From: Ferruginibacter sp.
Lineage (GTDB): Bacteria; Bacteroidota; Bacteroidia; Chitinophagales; Chitinophagaceae
Reading direction: 5' to 3'
Length of the DNA stretch: 7,306 bases
Assembly: GCA_025357775.1 (NCBI GenBank)
Contig: JANXOQ010000020.1
Coordinates: forward strand, 1-7,306
Shown: positions 1 through 6,071 of the stretch, piece by piece
How positions within the stretch are numbered: position 1 is the first letter of the stretch
Layout of the letters: each line of letters opens with the position of its first letter
Program-made: the position numbers and the translations under genes
Notes under the pieces: generated by a model
The model's input: the letters and a program-made list of their open reading frames with translations, nothing else
Database searches by the model: none
Told to the model about the DNA's origin: nothing

Positions 1-101
1 AAAAATAAGTAAAAATAATTTTTATAACCAAAAACTTAATTTTTAATTTTATCCATTGAAAAAAAGCAAGTTTATGGTTTTATCCCAATTATACTCTCAA
101 A

Positions 102-109
102 TAAATTTG
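102..109 (+). promoter_or_regulatory. Candidate Bacteroidota -7 box (TAAATTTG)
   Basis: TAAATTTG matches the Bacteroidota housekeeping sigma -7 consensus TAnnTTTG exactly. No good -33 TTTG lies about 19 bp upstream; the best is TTTA at 79-82. The box ends only 7 bp before the ATG at 117, so transcription from it would give a leader of just a few bases. Such boxes also arise by chance in AT-rich DNA. Confidence 0.35.
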
Positions 110-116
110 TATAATA

Positions 117-950
117 ATGCAAGCGCAAATAAATTTTGATAGCATAGCAACTGCCATCGATTATTTAAAAAATAACTTTCCTAACAAACCTACTTTAGAA
201 GAAGCAGCAGTTTATGTAAATCTAAGCCCATTTCACTTTCAAAAAATGTTTAAAGAATGGGCTGGGGTAAGCCCGGAAAAATTTCTAGAATATATATCTA
301 TTTCCTATGCAAAAAGCTTGTTAAATGATAAACAATTAACTTTATTTGGTGCTGCTATCAATGTAGGTTTATCAAGCACAAACAGATTGCACAACCTTTT
401 TGTAAGTATAGAAAGTATAACGCATAATGAATACAAAAATACTGGTGAAAATATAAATATTGAATATTGTTTTGCAATTACACATTTTGGCAAAGTAATA
501 ATAGCATCTACCCAAAAAGGAATATGCCATATTGCATTTATAAATGATGAAAAACAAGCTATATTTTTTTTGCAAAAAATATTTTCAAAATCTACATTGG
601 TATTACTTAAAAATGCTCAACATGAAAAAGTAATAAAATTTTTTGAAAATAATCTAAACCCAAAAGATAAAATAAAACTACACCTAAAGGGAACAGCATT
701 TCAATTAAAAATTTGGGAAACATTGCTTACAATACCAATGGGAAGGTTATCTACTTATGGTGCAATTGCAAAGGCAATACAAAACCCCAAAGCAGCAAGA
801 GCCGTAGGTACAGCCATTGGCGACAATCCTATTGCATATTTAATACCATGCCATAGAGTTATACAAGCGTCGGGTATATTTGGTGGTTATATGTGGGGAG
901 CAAAAAGAAAAGCGGCTATTATTGGGTGGGAAGCTGCAAAAATGAGTTAA
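117..950 (+). CDS. ada: Ada-like AraC-HTH / O6-methylguanine-DNA methyltransferase fusion
   Basis: This 277-residue protein joins an AraC-type DNA-binding domain to a methylated-DNA-[protein]-cysteine S-methyltransferase. Residues about 8-107 are the AraC HTH (SPFHFQKMFKEWAGVSP at 37-53, then a second, less typical HTH). Residues about 120-275 are the transferase, which moves the methyl group from O6-methylguanine to its own cysteine. The catalytic motif PCHRV is intact with Cys245. The residues corresponding to human AGT Tyr114, Arg128, Asn137, His146 and Glu172 are present as Tyr214, Arg228, Asn237, His246 and Glu272. The N-terminal zinc/phosphotriester domain of E. coli Ada (Cys38) is absent, so any methyl-dependent switch must differ from Ada's. 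The ATG at 117 gives a full AraC domain; the next Met (44) lies inside the HTH. alkB follows after 109 bp on the same strand, suggesting an alkylation-repair pair that this protein may regulate (inference). Confidence 0.93.
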   Translation: MQAQINFDSIATAIDYLKNNFPNKPTLEEAAVYVNLSPFHFQKMFKEWAGVSPEKFLEYISISYAKSLLNDKQLTLFGAAINVGLSSTNRLHNLFVSIESITHNEYKNTGENINIEYCFAITHFGKVIIASTQKGICHIAFINDEKQAIFFLQKIFSKSTLVLLKNAQHEKVIKFFENNLNPKDKIKLHLKGTAFQLKIWETLLTIPMGRLSTYGAIAKAIQNPKAARAVGTAIGDNPIAYLIPCHRVIQASGIFGGYMWGAKRKAAIIGWEAAKMS

Positions 951-1059
951 ATGTTGTAATCAATGATTTAAACAAAAAATAAGAAAAATATATCAACTTC
1001 CATTTCCAACGAAAAGCTTTTAAGAAATCTAAAATCATCATCCAAAATTAAAAAACTGA

Positions 1060-1659
1060 ATGGATTTATTTAATGAAAATATTGGAGTAAATATTTTACC
1101 AATGGATGGAACAGTAATTTACGATGCATCAATACTTACGCAAAAAGTAGCCAATGATTTTACAAAAAAATTATTAGAAAATATAGATTGGAAAAATGAT
1201 GTAGTAAAAATTTATGGAAAACAAATTATTACCAAACGTAAGGTAGCTTGGTATGCAAATGATGGTATTACTTACACATACTCAAACATTACAAAAATAG
1301 GGTTGCCTTGGACCAACGAATTATTACAAATAAAAAAAATTGCAGAAGATAAAACGGGGTTTACTTTTAACTCTTGCCTACTCAATTTATACCACGAAGG
1401 AAATGAAGGGATGGGCTGGCATAGCGATAATGAAAAGGAAATTGTAAAAAATAGTTGCATAGCTTCATTTAGTTTTGGTGCGGAAAGAAAATTTATGTTT
1501 AGGCATAATGTAACAAAAGAAACGATTGCTATTACCCTTGCAAATGGCAGCCTACTTTGTATGCTAGAAGAAACACAAACTCATTGGCAGCACCAGCTCC
1601 CTAAAACTACTAAAATAAAAACTCCTAGAATAAATCTTACATTTAGGGTAATGCATTAG
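1060..1659 (+). CDS. alkB: AlkB-family alpha-ketoglutarate-dependent dioxygenase
   Basis: A 199-residue Fe(II)/2-oxoglutarate dioxygenase of the AlkB family, which oxidatively removes methyl groups such as 1-methyladenine and 3-methylcytosine from DNA or RNA. The iron ligands are visible as His121 and Asp123 in GWHSD and His178 in THWQHQLPK. The 2-oxoglutarate-binding segment RINLTFR ends the protein with Arg190 and Arg196, spaced as Arg204/Arg210 of E. coli AlkB. Asn109 and Tyr111 in NLYHEGNEGMGWHSD match the conserved N-x-Y. The length is normal for a compact bacterial AlkB. The ATG at 1060 is favoured because MDLF...NILPMDG is the usual family beginning. No Shine-Dalgarno sequence is seen. 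It follows the Ada-like gene by 109 bp with no clear promoter between, so co-transcription is plausible. It is convergent with the gene at 1707-2144, and no strong terminator was seen in the 47-bp gap. Substrate (DNA or RNA) cannot be decided from sequence. Confidence 0.94.
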   Translation: MDLFNENIGVNILPMDGTVIYDASILTQKVANDFTKKLLENIDWKNDVVKIYGKQIITKRKVAWYANDGITYTYSNITKIGLPWTNELLQIKKIAEDKTGFTFNSCLLNLYHEGNEGMGWHSDNEKEIVKNSCIASFSFGAERKFMFRHNVTKETIAITLANGSLLCMLEETQTHWQHQLPKTTKIKTPRINLTFRVMH

Positions 1660-1706
1660 CTTACTAAATCTCCCAAAATATAATTGTGTAATCTAAAATT
1701 AAAACC

Positions 1707-2144
1707 TCAATTGCTATAGTTCCAAATAAAATCCATTTCTACAAAATCGTTTTTTACTTTTTCAAATGCTTTGCAATAATTACCATTAGTAATTACTAAA
1801 ATATTTGCTTGTACCAAACTATTATAATTAAGCACTTGCAATATTGTACTTTCAGAAAGTGGCACATTCATTTCTTTACATTCTACAATAATGTATGGCA
1901 AACTATTTTTGTAAATAACTATATCAAATCTTTTCTTTACGTCGCTCATTATTATTTGCTTTTCTACAGCAATAAGCGATGCAGGATATTTTAATACCTC
2001 AATTAAATATAATAAAAAATTTTGTCTTACCCATTCCTCTGGTGTTATCAAAAACCAACGCTTTCTAATTATACAAAAAATAATTTCCTTGTCATTTTCG
2101 GTTTTTATTGTTGGTTTTTGTGTAGGGTAAATAATTTTTATCAT
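1707..2144 (-). CDS. Stand-alone HsdR N-terminal-like PD-(D/E)XK protein
   Basis: A 145-residue protein resembling the N-terminal nuclease domain of type I restriction R subunits (HSDR_N_2-type family), without the helicase part. The PD-(D/E)XK core is readable: Glu61 in AVEKQI, Asp74 in RFDIVIY, Glu88 and Lys90 in IIVECK, and a helix with Gln103 (ILQVLNYN), as in RecB/HsdR-type nucleases. All catalytic positions are kept, so metal-dependent DNA cleavage is possible but unproven. Such small proteins are widespread in Bacteroidota as housekeeping-looking genes of unknown role, from my knowledge of the family. No methylase, specificity subunit or helicase lies nearby, so I do not call a restriction system. 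The gene reads toward alkB and away from the AMP nucleosidase. The ATG at 2144 starts just before the expected first strand. A weak -7-like TATTTTTA lies at 2161-2168 on this strand. Confidence 0.85.
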   Translation of the reverse strand: MIKIIYPTQKPTIKTENDKEIIFCIIRKRWFLITPEEWVRQNFLLYLIEVLKYPASLIAVEKQIIMSDVKKRFDIVIYKNSLPYIIVECKEMNVPLSESTILQVLNYNSLVQANILVITNGNYCKAFEKVKNDFVEMDFIWNYSN

Positions 2145-2277
2145 GGCAAATAAGTGGTTGTAAAAATAGGTTGTAAAATTGTTAATTTATTATGATAAAA
2201 AAGTTGTGTTTAAATGTAATACGCTAATAAAATATATTTTAAAAACATTTTTCGTATTTTTAATTGAATTATAAATT
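2145..2277. promoter_or_regulatory. Divergent intergenic region, promoters not resolved
   Basis: This 133-bp, very AT-rich gap separates two divergently read genes and must hold at least the start signals of both. Only imperfect -7 boxes are seen: TATATTTT at 2233-2240 for the + strand gene and TATTTTTA at 2161-2168 for the - strand gene, each with one mismatch to TAnnTTTG and no convincing -33 element. No operator-like palindrome was found. Confidence 0.3.
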
Positions 2278-3048
2278 ATGAAAACAAAAGAAGAAATTGT
2301 AGAAAACTGGCTACCACGCTACACTGGCAATGCCTTAGTAGATTTTGGTGAGTATATTTTGCTTACCAATTTTAGCAACTATGTAACCATGTTTGCAGAG
2401 TGGAACAAGGTAGAAGTAATAGGAAAAGATAGGCCAATGCAATGTGCAACAGCTAATAATATTACCATTATAAATTTTGGAATGGGTAGCCCAGGAGCAG
2501 CTACTATTATGGATTTGCTTACAGGCATAAAACCAAAAGCGGTACTTTTTTTAGGCAAATGCGGAGGTTTAAAAAAGCGTAATAAAATTGGTGACTTAAT
2601 TTTACCCATAGCAGCTATAAGAGGAGAAGGAACAAGTAACGATTATTTTCCACCAGAAGTGCCTGCTATGCCTGCGTTTGCGCTGCAAAAAGCCATATCT
2701 ACCACCATACGAGATTATGAAAAAGATTATTGGACAGGCACTTGCTATACCACCAACCGCCGTGTGTGGGAGCATGACGAAGTGTTTAAAGAATACCTCA
2801 CTAAAGTGCGTGCTTATGCCATAGATATGGAAACCGCCACCATTTTTACCGTAGGGTTTTACAACAAAATACCTACAGGCGCATTGCTACTAGTTAGCGA
2901 TAGCCCAATGGTGCCCGAAGGTGTAAAAACCGAAGCCAGCGACAAAGCAGTAACCACGCAGTTTGTAGAAGATCATCTTAAAATAGGAATTGATTCACTC
3001 AAACAATTAATAAACCGTGGGTTAACGGTAACGCATTTGCAGTTTTAA
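2278..3048 (+). CDS. amn: AMP nucleosidase, short form
   Basis: A 256-residue member of the nucleoside phosphorylase/hydrolase fold, best matched to AMP nucleosidase (AMP + water to adenine + ribose 5-phosphate), a cytoplasmic purine-salvage and adenylate-pool enzyme. Recognisable segments are FGMGSPGAATIMDLL (67-81, phosphate-binding loop), FLGKCGGL (91-98), the AIDMETATIF motif with Met184/Glu185 that in this fold contacts the ribose, and SDSPMVPEG with Asp208, the usual purine-contacting acid. E. coli Amn has about 484 residues with an N-terminal regulatory domain. That domain is absent here, as in the short forms I know from Bacteroidota, so the E. coli allosteric control probably does not apply. 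The ATG at 2278 has no Shine-Dalgarno sequence, which is normal for the phylum. GC content rises in the 3' half relative to the neighbouring genes. A purine or 5'-methylthioadenosine hydrolase is the main alternative. Confidence 0.88.
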   Translation: MKTKEEIVENWLPRYTGNALVDFGEYILLTNFSNYVTMFAEWNKVEVIGKDRPMQCATANNITIINFGMGSPGAATIMDLLTGIKPKAVLFLGKCGGLKKRNKIGDLILPIAAIRGEGTSNDYFPPEVPAMPAFALQKAISTTIRDYEKDYWTGTCYTTNRRVWEHDEVFKEYLTKVRAYAIDMETATIFTVGFYNKIPTGALLLVSDSPMVPEGVKTEASDKAVTTQFVEDHLKIGIDSLKQLINRGLTVTHLQF

Positions 3049-3082
3049 TATTTTTAGTATATTATTTTTTGGAGAATGAACT

Positions 3083-3088
3083 AAGGAG
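3083..3088 (+). promoter_or_regulatory. Shine-Dalgarno-like AAGGAG before a small ORF
   Basis: AAGGAG sits 5 nt before the ATG at 3094. It is the best Shine-Dalgarno match noticed at a start in this window, where the full-length genes lack one. A second GGAG at 3071-3074 precedes ATG AAC TAA (3076-3084), a two-codon reading frame. GGAG followed by ATGAAC therefore occurs twice in about 30 bp. Confidence 0.35.
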
Positions 3089-3093
3089 CTATT

Positions 3094-3237
3094 ATGAACA
3101 TCAGTATCGGGCTATTCGCTTCAATCTTTTTTTCGTTCCTCAAAAAAGGATTTCCGCTGCTATCCCGTCTAGGCTCAGCTGTATATCTTTTTTCATCTTT
3201 TATAAAAGCGAGTGATTGTGCAATTAATTTTAGCTAA
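3094..3237 (+). CDS. Possible small ORF, 47 aa, hydrophobic, unknown
   Basis: This open frame runs from the ATG at 3094 to the TAA at 3235-3237. The product begins MNISIGLFASIFFSFLKKG, followed by FPLLSRLGSAVYLFSSF, and has a hydrophobic N-terminal half with a Lys-Lys pair, so it could be a short membrane-associated peptide. Support for coding is the AAGGAG five bases upstream and the open frame through AT-rich DNA. Against it, the frame covers a long imperfect stem-loop (3108-3167), it resembles no family I can name, and it may be an accidental reading of a dispersed non-coding repeat. It lies 45 bp after the AMP nucleosidase and 41 bp before rhuM. I would keep it as a hypothetical ORF only. 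Confidence 0.25.
   Translation: MNISIGLFASIFFSFLKKGFPLLSRLGSAVYLFSSFIKASDCAINFS
3108..3167 (+). repeat. Imperfect stem-loop element, possible dispersed repeat
   Basis: CGGG (3108-3111) pairs with CCCG (3164-3167), TA (3113-3114) with TA (3161-3162), and GC (3118-3119) with GC (3156-3157). AATC plus six T (3123-3132) pairs with six A then GGATT (3142-3152), leaving one bulged G at 3148, and the loop is 3133-3141. The patch is GC-richer than the flanking intergenic DNA. The flanks GGGCTATTCGCTTCAATC and GGATTTCCGCTGCTATCCC look to me like a sequence that recurs between genes in Bacteroidota, but that is memory and not checked here. It could also act as a transcript-end hairpin for the AMP nucleosidase gene, though no U-run follows directly. 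Confidence 0.4.
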
Positions 3238-3257
3238 AATGATTTTGTAAATATTTT

Positions 3258-3265
3258 TAAATTTG
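3258..3265 (+). promoter_or_regulatory. Candidate Bacteroidota -7 box (TAAATTTG)
   Basis: This is a perfect TAnnTTTG match, identical to the box before the Ada-like gene, ending 13 bp before the rhuM ATG. No convincing -33 TTTG stands at the usual distance. If used, the rhuM transcript would have a leader of roughly ten bases. Confidence 0.35.
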
Positions 3266-3278
3266 ATTTTAAATACAA

Positions 3279-4295
3279 ATGCAACTACCCAACAACGATA
3301 TAATTATTTACCAAAATACTGATGGCAATATCAAAATTGATGTTCGCTTAGAAGAAGAAACAGTTTGGCTAACTCAGGCACAAATGGCAGAATTATTTGG
3401 TAAGGGTAGAAGCACAATAACAGAGCATATTATAAATGTTTTTCAAGAAAAAGAATTAGATGAAACAGTGGTATGTCGGAATTTCCGACATACCACTCAG
3501 CATGGTGCTATTGAAGGTAAAACACAAGAAGTATCAGCAAAGTATTATAACCTAGACGTAGTCATTTCCGTAGGCTATCGAGTAAAATCTCCCCAAGGCA
3601 CTCAATTTCGTATATGGGCAACGCAAAGGCTTAAAGAATATATTATAAAAGGATTTGCCCTTAACGACGACAGATTTAAAACTGGTAACTCAATGAATTA
3701 TTTCAACGAGTTGCAAGATCGTTTAAGAGAAATACGCATTTCTGAACGTTTTTTTTACCAAAAAGTTAAAGATATTTATACAACTAGCATTGACTATGAT
3801 GCAAAAGACGAAAAGACAAGAACTTTCTTTAAGATAATACAAAATAAATTACTTTGGGCAATAAGCGAACAAACCGCATCTGAATTAGTTTATAGAAGAA
3901 CAAATGCAAATTTGCCATTATTGGGTATGCAATCTTTGGATAAAAAAAATAGTATTGCCATAAAAAAGGCAGACGTAAGTATTGCTAAAAATTATTTGAA
4001 AGAAGATGAAATAAAACTCCTTGGATTATTGGTAGAGCAATATCTTGCATTTGCAGAAACCATGGCACAGCAGCGTACGACTATGTATATGAAAGATTGG
4101 ATACAAAGATTAGACAGCATACTACAGTTAAATGGCAGAGAATTATTAACACATGCAGGAAAGATATCCCATGATCAAGCTATTGAAAAATCGAATGATG
4201 AGTATAAAAAATATAAGGAAGCAAAAGTGCAAATAGAAAAAGAAGAAAGTTTGAAAGAAATAGAAATTGATTTAAAAAAATTGAAAGCGTTATAA
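3279..4295 (+). CDS. rhuM: RhuM-family protein
   Basis: A complete 338-residue RhuM-family protein. The family is named from a gene of Salmonella pathogenicity island 3; its biochemical role is not established, and members are common in mobile or accessory regions. The N-terminal part carries a predicted HTH (VWLTQAQMAELFGKGRSTI, about 29-47). The hallmark core follows: KYYNLDVVISVGYRVKSPQG (88-107) and TQFRIWATQRLKEYIIKGFA (108-127), then FRIS-like and FFKIIQNKLLWAISEQTASE segments. The C-terminus (about 300-338) is Lys/Glu-rich and probably a coiled coil. The HTH suggests DNA binding (inference). Between HTH and core, codons 63-73 contain a perfect palindrome, described separately, and are followed by TQHGAIEGKTQEVSA, longer than the short linker I remember in many RhuM proteins. 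The ABC ATPase gene starts 19 bp downstream, so read-through is likely, but no functional link is apparent. No toxin, antitoxin or integrase is recognisable beside it. Confidence 0.9.
   Translation: MQLPNNDIIIYQNTDGNIKIDVRLEEETVWLTQAQMAELFGKGRSTITEHIINVFQEKELDETVVCRNFRHTTQHGAIEGKTQEVSAKYYNLDVVISVGYRVKSPQGTQFRIWATQRLKEYIIKGFALNDDRFKTGNSMNYFNELQDRLREIRISERFFYQKVKDIYTTSIDYDAKDEKTRTFFKIIQNKLLWAISEQTASELVYRRTNANLPLLGMQSLDKKNSIAIKKADVSIAKNYLKEDEIKLLGLLVEQYLAFAETMAQQRTTMYMKDWIQRLDSILQLNGRELLTHAGKISHDQAIEKSNDEYKKYKEAKVQIEKEESLKEIEIDLKKLKAL
3467..3497. repeat. Perfect inverted repeat, 15-bp arms, inside rhuM
   Basis: AGTGGTATGTCGGAA (3467-3481) is the exact reverse complement of TTCCGACATACCACT (3483-3497), with a single T at 3482 as centre. 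The flanking bases (C at 3466, C at 3498) break the symmetry. It is read in frame as VVCRNFRHTT, residues 64-73, at the junction of the HTH and the core. A VCRxFRHT peptide is, from memory, frequent at this point in RhuM proteins, so the peptide may be native while the DNA symmetry is an extra property. It could be an operator for RhuM itself, a cruciform or hairpin in the mRNA, or a REP-like palindrome accommodated in frame. Confidence 0.9.
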
Positions 4296-4314
4296 AAATA
4301 TTTTATACTACACC

Positions 4315-5994
4315 ATGCTTCCACTCGTACAAATAAATAACCTACAAATATCTTTTGCCAAAGAAAATAATTCGGTACAAGCCGTAAAAAATATTTCTTT
4401 TGATATACCTCGTGGAAAAATAACTGCACTAATAGGAGAAAGTGGTTCAGGGAAATCAGTAACAGCATTATCGTTTATGCAATTGCTACCCAAGCAAGCA
4501 AAAATAGAAGGTGAAATGTTGTTTAGTGAAAATGGTATAAGCACACAAAATCTTGCCAATATTTCAGCAGATGAAATGCGCAAATTGCGTGGCAATAAGA
4601 TTGCCATGATTTTTCAAGAACCAATGACATCACTTAACCCTGTGCATACCTGTGGTGCGCAGGTAATGGAATCGTTGATGTTGCACAAAGCAATATCAAA
4701 AAAACAAGCCAAAATAGAAACAATAGCCTTATTTACAAAAGTAGAATTACCTGTGCCTACGGAAATGGTAGATAGGTATCCACACCAAATAAGCGGTGGG
4801 CAAAAGCAACGAGTAATGATAGCTATGGCCATGAGCTGTAGCCCTGCATTGCTTATTGCAGATGAGCCTACCACCGCACTTGATGTGCGTGTGCAAAAAA
4901 ATGTATTGCAACTATTAAAAAAACTGCAAGCAGAAAATGATATGGCTATTCTTTTTATAACGCATGACTTATCGTTGGTAGCTAATGTGGCAAATGAAAT
5001 AGTGGTAATGTATAAAGGCGATATTGTAGAAAAAGGAAATGCAAAAATGGTATTGGAAAATCCGCAACACAATTATACAAAAGCATTATTAGCTTGCTTA
5101 CCCACAGCTAAAAGCAAAGGGAAAAGGCTAGCGGTAATCAATGATTTTTTGGGAGATAAAAATGTAATTGTAAAAGAAGTACCAGCAAAGCAAATAATTA
5201 CAGCATCAGATGAAGTGGTTTTAAAAGTAGAAAACCTAAAAGTATATTTCCCATATAAGACAAATATTTTTGGCAAAGTATTAGAGCATTATAAAGCAAT
5301 AGATGATGTAAGTTTTGCCATTAAGAAAAATGAAACACTTGGCTTGGTGGGAGAGAGTGGCTGTGGTAAAACTACCTTGGGTAGAGCCATTTTAAACCTA
5401 GTGAAACCAACTAGTGGAAATATTTTTTTTGGCGGCAACAATATTGCCCAAGTATCTAAAGAGCAAATGCGCATTATCAGAAAAAATTTACAAATTGTTT
5501 TTCAAGACCCTTATGGTTCGCTTAACCCTAGGCTAAGTATTGGAGATGCAATTGTAGAACCAATGCACGTTCATAATTTAATAACATCAAAAAAAGAAAG
5601 AAAAGAAAAAGCCATTCATTTGCTAGAGCAAGTAAATATGTCAGCAGATATTTTTAACAGATACCCACATCAGTTTAGCGGAGGGCAGCGCCAGCGTATA
5701 TGTATAGCCCGTGCACTTGCACTTAACCCTAATTTTTTAATATTTGATGAAAGTGTATCTGCGCTTGATGTGAGTGTGCAAGCTCAGGTTTTAAATTTAA
5801 TTAATGATTTAAAAGCTGAGTATAATTTTACCTCTATTTTTATATCTCACAACTTATCGGTAATACATTATATAAGCGATAGAATAATGGTAATGAATAA
5901 AGGCAAAATTATTGAAAGCGGTACAGCTGATGAAATTATGTTTTCACCAAAAGAAAATTATACCAAAGAATTATTAGCTGCTGCAAGTTTTTAA
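4315..5994 (+). CDS. Fused two-domain ABC ATPase, oligopeptide/dipeptide type (YejF-like)
   Basis: A 559-residue protein with two complete ABC ATPase domains in tandem, corresponding to OppD/DppD (N-terminal) and OppF/DppF (C-terminal) and arranged as in E. coli YejF. It would power a peptide-type importer from the cytoplasmic face. Domain 1 has Walker A GESGSGKS (41-48), Q-loop Gln101, signature ISGGQ (159-163), Walker B with Glu184 in LLIADEP and switch His217. Domain 2 has Walker A GESGCGKT (346-353), Q-loop Gln397, signature FSGGQRQR, Walker B with Glu479 in FLIFDES and His512. HNYTKALLACLP (252-263) after domain 1 is typical of the OppD C-terminal tail. Domain 2 has SHNL where SHDL is usual, and DES in place of DEP, both mild changes. 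No permease or binding-protein gene is present in the window, so the transporter partners must be elsewhere. Substrate is unknown. The gene starts 19 bp after rhuM without its own visible promoter. Confidence 0.93.
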   Translation: MLPLVQINNLQISFAKENNSVQAVKNISFDIPRGKITALIGESGSGKSVTALSFMQLLPKQAKIEGEMLFSENGISTQNLANISADEMRKLRGNKIAMIFQEPMTSLNPVHTCGAQVMESLMLHKAISKKQAKIETIALFTKVELPVPTEMVDRYPHQISGGQKQRVMIAMAMSCSPALLIADEPTTALDVRVQKNVLQLLKKLQAENDMAILFITHDLSLVANVANEIVVMYKGDIVEKGNAKMVLENPQHNYTKALLACLPTAKSKGKRLAVINDFLGDKNVIVKEVPAKQIITASDEVVLKVENLKVYFPYKTNIFGKVLEHYKAIDDVSFAIKKNETLGLVGESGCGKTTLGRAILNLVKPTSGNIFFGGNNIAQVSKEQMRIIRKNLQIVFQDPYGSLNPRLSIGDAIVEPMHVHNLITSKKERKEKAIHLLEQVNMSADIFNRYPHQFSGGQRQRICIARALALNPNFLIFDESVSALDVSVQAQVLNLINDLKAEYNFTSIFISHNLSVIHYISDRIMVMNKGKIIESGTADEIMFSPKENYTKELLAAASF

Positions 5995-6071
5995 TTTTGG
6001 CGTCATAATATTAAAATTCTAACCCATTTTTTTGCATTACAAAATGAGTTATATAACTTTCTTAAAAAAGA

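Noticed and set aside
1012..1021. AAAAGCTTTT palindrome before alkB as an Ada-type operator
   Set aside because: A 10-bp AT-rich palindrome is expected by chance, and there is no second copy upstream of the Ada-like gene.
1707..2144. Type I restriction-modification system
   Set aside because: Only an HsdR-N-like domain is present. There is no helicase motor, methylase or specificity subunit, and the gene has full natural ends, so it is not a fragment of hsdR.
4308..4607. 99-codon open frame on the - strand overlapping the start of the ABC ATPase gene
   Set aside because: It is a shadow of the Walker A region of the ABC ATPase, with no domain, no start signal and no independent support.
4614..5072. 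152-codon open frame on the - strand inside the ABC ATPase gene
   Set aside because: It lies opposite a gene with all ABC motifs intact, and its translation is Cys/Ser/Ile-rich without any recognisable domain, typical of a shadow frame.
6047..6058. AGTTATATAACT palindrome between the convergent ABC ATPase and pdeM genes, as a bidirectional terminator
   Set aside because: The palindrome is pure AT/weak, has almost no loop, and is not followed by a clean T-run on either strand. Such 12-mers are common in AT-rich DNA.
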